A stretch of 7,515 nucleotides of DNA, taken from positions 1 through 7,515 of the forward strand of contig JABJMI010000531.1 in NCBI GenBank assembly GCA_018659505.1, given 5' to 3'. Each line of letters begins with the position of its first letter. Position 1 is the first letter of the stretch. This DNA comes from Planctomicrobium sp. (GTDB lineage: Bacteria > Planctomycetota > Planctomycetia > Planctomycetales > Planctomycetaceae). Positions 5,531 to 7,515 of this stretch are shown here, piece by piece. Below the pieces are notes generated by a model. That model searched no databases. It saw only the letters and a list, made by a program, of their open reading frames with translations, and was not told the origin of the DNA. The translations under genes were made by a program, and so were the position numbers.

Positions 5531-7097
5531 ATGTCACATCACAAGCTACAAGAATTAAGGGGTCGTCGAGAGTTTATGGCGAACATCGGGCGTGGCATGC
5601 TGACGGCCAGTGTCGGTTCCACAATGGCATTGGATCTTGGTCTCACGAAAACATTTGCAGCTGGCTGAATCACGTTTAACCTTTGCGGGCATGGAACCGC
5701 TTGTGGCGATGCTGCAAGAAACACCGCCCGGAAAATTGATCGCAGTCCTTGTCGACCAAGTGAACTCCGGGACGAAACTCCAAACCCTGGTCACGGCTGG
5801 AGGATTGGCAAATGCCCGTGCGTTTGGCGGCGAAGATTACATCGGTCATCACACGTTCAACGCTCTCATTCCCTCGCTGCAAATGGCTCAACGACTGCCG
5901 CAGCAACAACAGGCATTGCCGGTTTTCAAGGTGCTCTATCGCAATTCATCGCAGCTACACGCACGCGATTTACATCACACCGACACACTGCATTCCATAG
6001 AACCTGTTGCCGATCCAGGTGTGAGTCAAGAAGGACTGCTTCGCGACAGTGTCCGTGCCTGCGATTGGTCCGCCGCTGAAGCCGATATGTCGGCGCTCGT
6101 TGCGCACTCGCCGGATGAAGCGTATCAGCAGTTGCTCTACGAAATTCAGGACGAAACTGATGTGCATCGAGTTGTGCTCGCTTGGCGGGCATGGGCGATG
6201 CACGGTCTCGCTGGCGAACAGTACGCGGATGCACTGTTACGTCAATCGGTCCGATATTGCTTGCAGGTCGAACAGAGTCAGAAAGACAGGAACCGACAGA
6301 GTTCGCCAATTCGCGAGTTGCTCCCCAAATTGATTGATCAATACGGATTGCTCAGCAAGCCACTCGGTGATCGTCCTGCGGAAGACAGCTGGGTTGAACA
6401 ACTTGCTGAGACGATCTACGGCAGCGATCGTGTCCAAGCAACCGAAGCTGTCGCAGCGGCGCTTGCCGAAGGAATATCTCCACAAGCGATTGCTGAAGCT
6501 ATTTCTCATGCGTCGAACTTGATGGTCATTCGCGATCCCGGTCGACGCAAGGAATGGAGTAACGGTCAGAAACCCGAAGGTTCGACACATGGTGACTCGG
6601 TCGGCGTCCATGCTTCCGATGCTGCCAATGCCTGGCGAAATATCGTCAGCGTCAGTAATCACCGTAACGCAGTAGCAAGTCTGATTGTTGGAACCTTTCA
6701 TACTGCCGGTCAATCTCAGCGGTTGATTCCTAACCAATTCACGTATGACACCCAACTTGAAACGGTGAAATCGACGAACGCTAAAGAGCTACTTGGTCTC
6801 AGTGAAGAAGCAATCACGGGGAACGATCAGGCTCTTGCCTGTGCAGTCAGCCATCGCTACGCCGAGCAAGGTCATGACACGCAACCGTTCTTCGACCTAA
6901 TGTTGAAATACGCCATCAGCGAAGATGGTGCGTTACACGGCGAGAAGTATTTCCACACAGTCATCGAAGAATATGCCAGCACACGACCGTCACTACGTTG
7001 GAAACAACTCGTGGCTTTGGCACGCGTCACATCCAGCGAACATGGCTACCCAGCACCGGGTGTTGCAGAAGCACGAGAGATGTTGAAGTTAACGTGA
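5531..7097 (+). CDS. Tat-exported His-rich protein of unknown function, interrupted by a +1 frameshift
   Basis: The gene starts at the ATG at 5531, with AGGGGA six bases upstream. The first 45 codons encode a Tat signal: RGRREFM at 10-16, then a hydrophobic stretch ending LTKTFAAG, and a TGA at 5666-5668. The mature protein continues one base on, in another frame, with ESRLTF (GAA at 5667) and stays open to the TGA at 7095-7097. Removing one G of the pair at 5663-5664 joins the frames and yields TFAAA-ESRLTF with an AxA cleavage site, giving a protein of about 521 residues. Taken alone, the second frame is open only from 5604 and would need the GTG at 5610, which gives an N-terminus without a signal sequence. 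The mature part is soluble and rich in His motifs (GGEDYIGHHTF, VHRVVLAWRAW, HGDSVGVHASDA, SNHRNA, FHTAGQS), which suggests a metal site. I recognise the style as a planctomycete Tat-secreted family but know no function. The shift could be a real mutation or a sequence error. Confidence 0.8.
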
Positions 7098-7105
7098 CTT
7101 CGAAT

Positions 7106-7131
7106 GAATTCTCGGATTAAAAAGAGAATTC
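7106..7131. terminator. Hairpin between convergent genes, possible terminator
   Basis: GAATTCTC (7106-7113) pairs perfectly with GAGAATTC (7124-7131) around a 10-base loop, nine bases after the stop codon of the plus-strand gene. The following bases, CCCTTTCG, make only a poor T-run, so intrinsic termination would be weak. Its position between two converging genes fits a shared transcript-end structure. Confidence 0.45.
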
Positions 7132-7221
7132 CCTTTCGTGTAGACTCTCCCTGGGCATCGGAATTGACCAACACTGATGATGGTAGTCCAAAATATCTAC
7201 GAGATGAAATTTTGCGCACAT

Positions 7222-7515
7222 CTACAATTCCGTAAAACCAAAGCCATCGATTTGAATCGCGGTTAGGAAACAGACAACCGCTTGAACAGCAAGTACTGCA
7301 ACCGGAATGTAACGACTGACAAGTTTGCTTTTGGATTGCATGAGAGTTTCAATCGAAAAACTCGCTACCAGCACGGCGTAAGGCATCAAGAAAATCCATA
7401 ACCGTGCAGCCTCTCCCATGTTCTTGCCGCTGATCCATAATATCGACCAGATGAGGAGACCGAAAAGAACCCAGGTTCGCTCTCGATTTTGGTCACTAAG
7501 ACGAACAATGGAAAA
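7222..7515 (-). CDS. Polytopic membrane protein, C-terminal 97 residues (start beyond right edge)
   Basis: The minus-strand frame is open from the right edge to the TAG at 7222-7224. An internal ATG at 7419 is not the start, because the reading continues upstream with clear protein character: SDQNRERTWVLFGLLIWSIL. Three hydrophobic segments are seen: WVLFGLLIWSILWIS, RLWIFLMPYAVLVASF, and YIPVAVLAVQAVVCFLTAIQI near the C-terminus. The loop GKNMGEAARLW before the second segment resembles the GExxRxW-P motif near the C-terminus of some GT-C type membrane glycosyltransferases. That makes a lipid-linked sugar transferase in the inner membrane a plausible but unproven role. The catalytic N-terminal loop is outside the window. 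Confidence 0.75.
   Translation of the reverse strand, partial: FSIVRLSDQNRERTWVLFGLLIWSILWISGKNMGEAARLWIFLMPYAVLVASFSIETLMQSKSKLVSRYIPVAVLAVQAVVCFLTAIQIDGFGFTEL

Noticed and set aside
5610..5666. GTG at 5610 as the true start of the Tat-family protein
   Set aside because: It would give an N-terminus (SVPQWHWILVSRKHLQ) without a signal peptide, while the overlapping frame encodes a proper Tat signal. A frameshift explains both.
5452..5679. A 75-codon plus-strand frame starting upstream of the Tat protein
   Set aside because: It overlaps the Tat signal region out of frame and has no protein-like features. The ATG at 5531 in another frame gives an evident Tat signal with a ribosome binding site.

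Overview
This window looks like a piece of a planctomycete chromosome of moderate GC content, perhaps a Gimesia or Rubinisphaera relative. That assignment is inferred from protein style rather than from a marker gene. The clues are a large membrane protein with a doubled anti-sigma-like N-terminus and a C-terminal HEAT-type tail ending in the NYGY...AP...R...W motif common in planctomycete HEAT proteins; a response regulator fused to a CxxC/CPxCG zinc ribbon; and a Tat-exported protein of a His-rich family that I associate with planctomycetes.

Layout. Six genes lie on the minus strand and one on the plus strand. Positions 1-399 hold the N-terminal part of a secreted protein that reads off the left edge. 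Positions 400-735 form a leader or regulatory region with a long nested inverted repeat (404-528), an adjacent 18-bp near-palindrome (529-546) and a possible promoter (580-607). Positions 736-2877 encode a 713-residue single-span membrane protein (anti-sigma-like, FecR-like and HEAT-like parts). A clear intrinsic terminator (2993-3018) overlaps the stop codon of rsmD (3014-3607), which encodes a 16S rRNA m2G966 methyltransferase. Upstream of rsmD on the same strand are an FHA-domain protein (3676-4275) and the response regulator with zinc ribbon (4410-4967). These three genes could form one transcript, response regulator then FHA then rsmD, ending at that terminator. Positions 4968-5530 are a divergent intergenic region of about 560 bases that I read as non-coding. 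From 5531 to 7097 on the plus strand lies a Tat-secreted protein of unknown function. It is interrupted by a +1 frameshift exactly at the predicted signal-peptide cleavage site. A hairpin at 7106-7131 separates it from the convergent 3' end of a polytopic membrane protein (7222-7515) that reads in from the right edge.

How it works together. The response regulator and FHA protein suggest a phospho-signalling pair, the first sensing Asp phosphorylation and the second binding phospho-Thr. The 713-residue protein could pass information across the inner membrane in the manner of an anti-sigma/FecR regulator, but no sigma factor gene is visible here. I saw no mobile element, CRISPR array, tRNA or rRNA. 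The least explained parts are the 404-546 leader structure, the frameshifted Tat protein and the architecture of the 713-residue protein.
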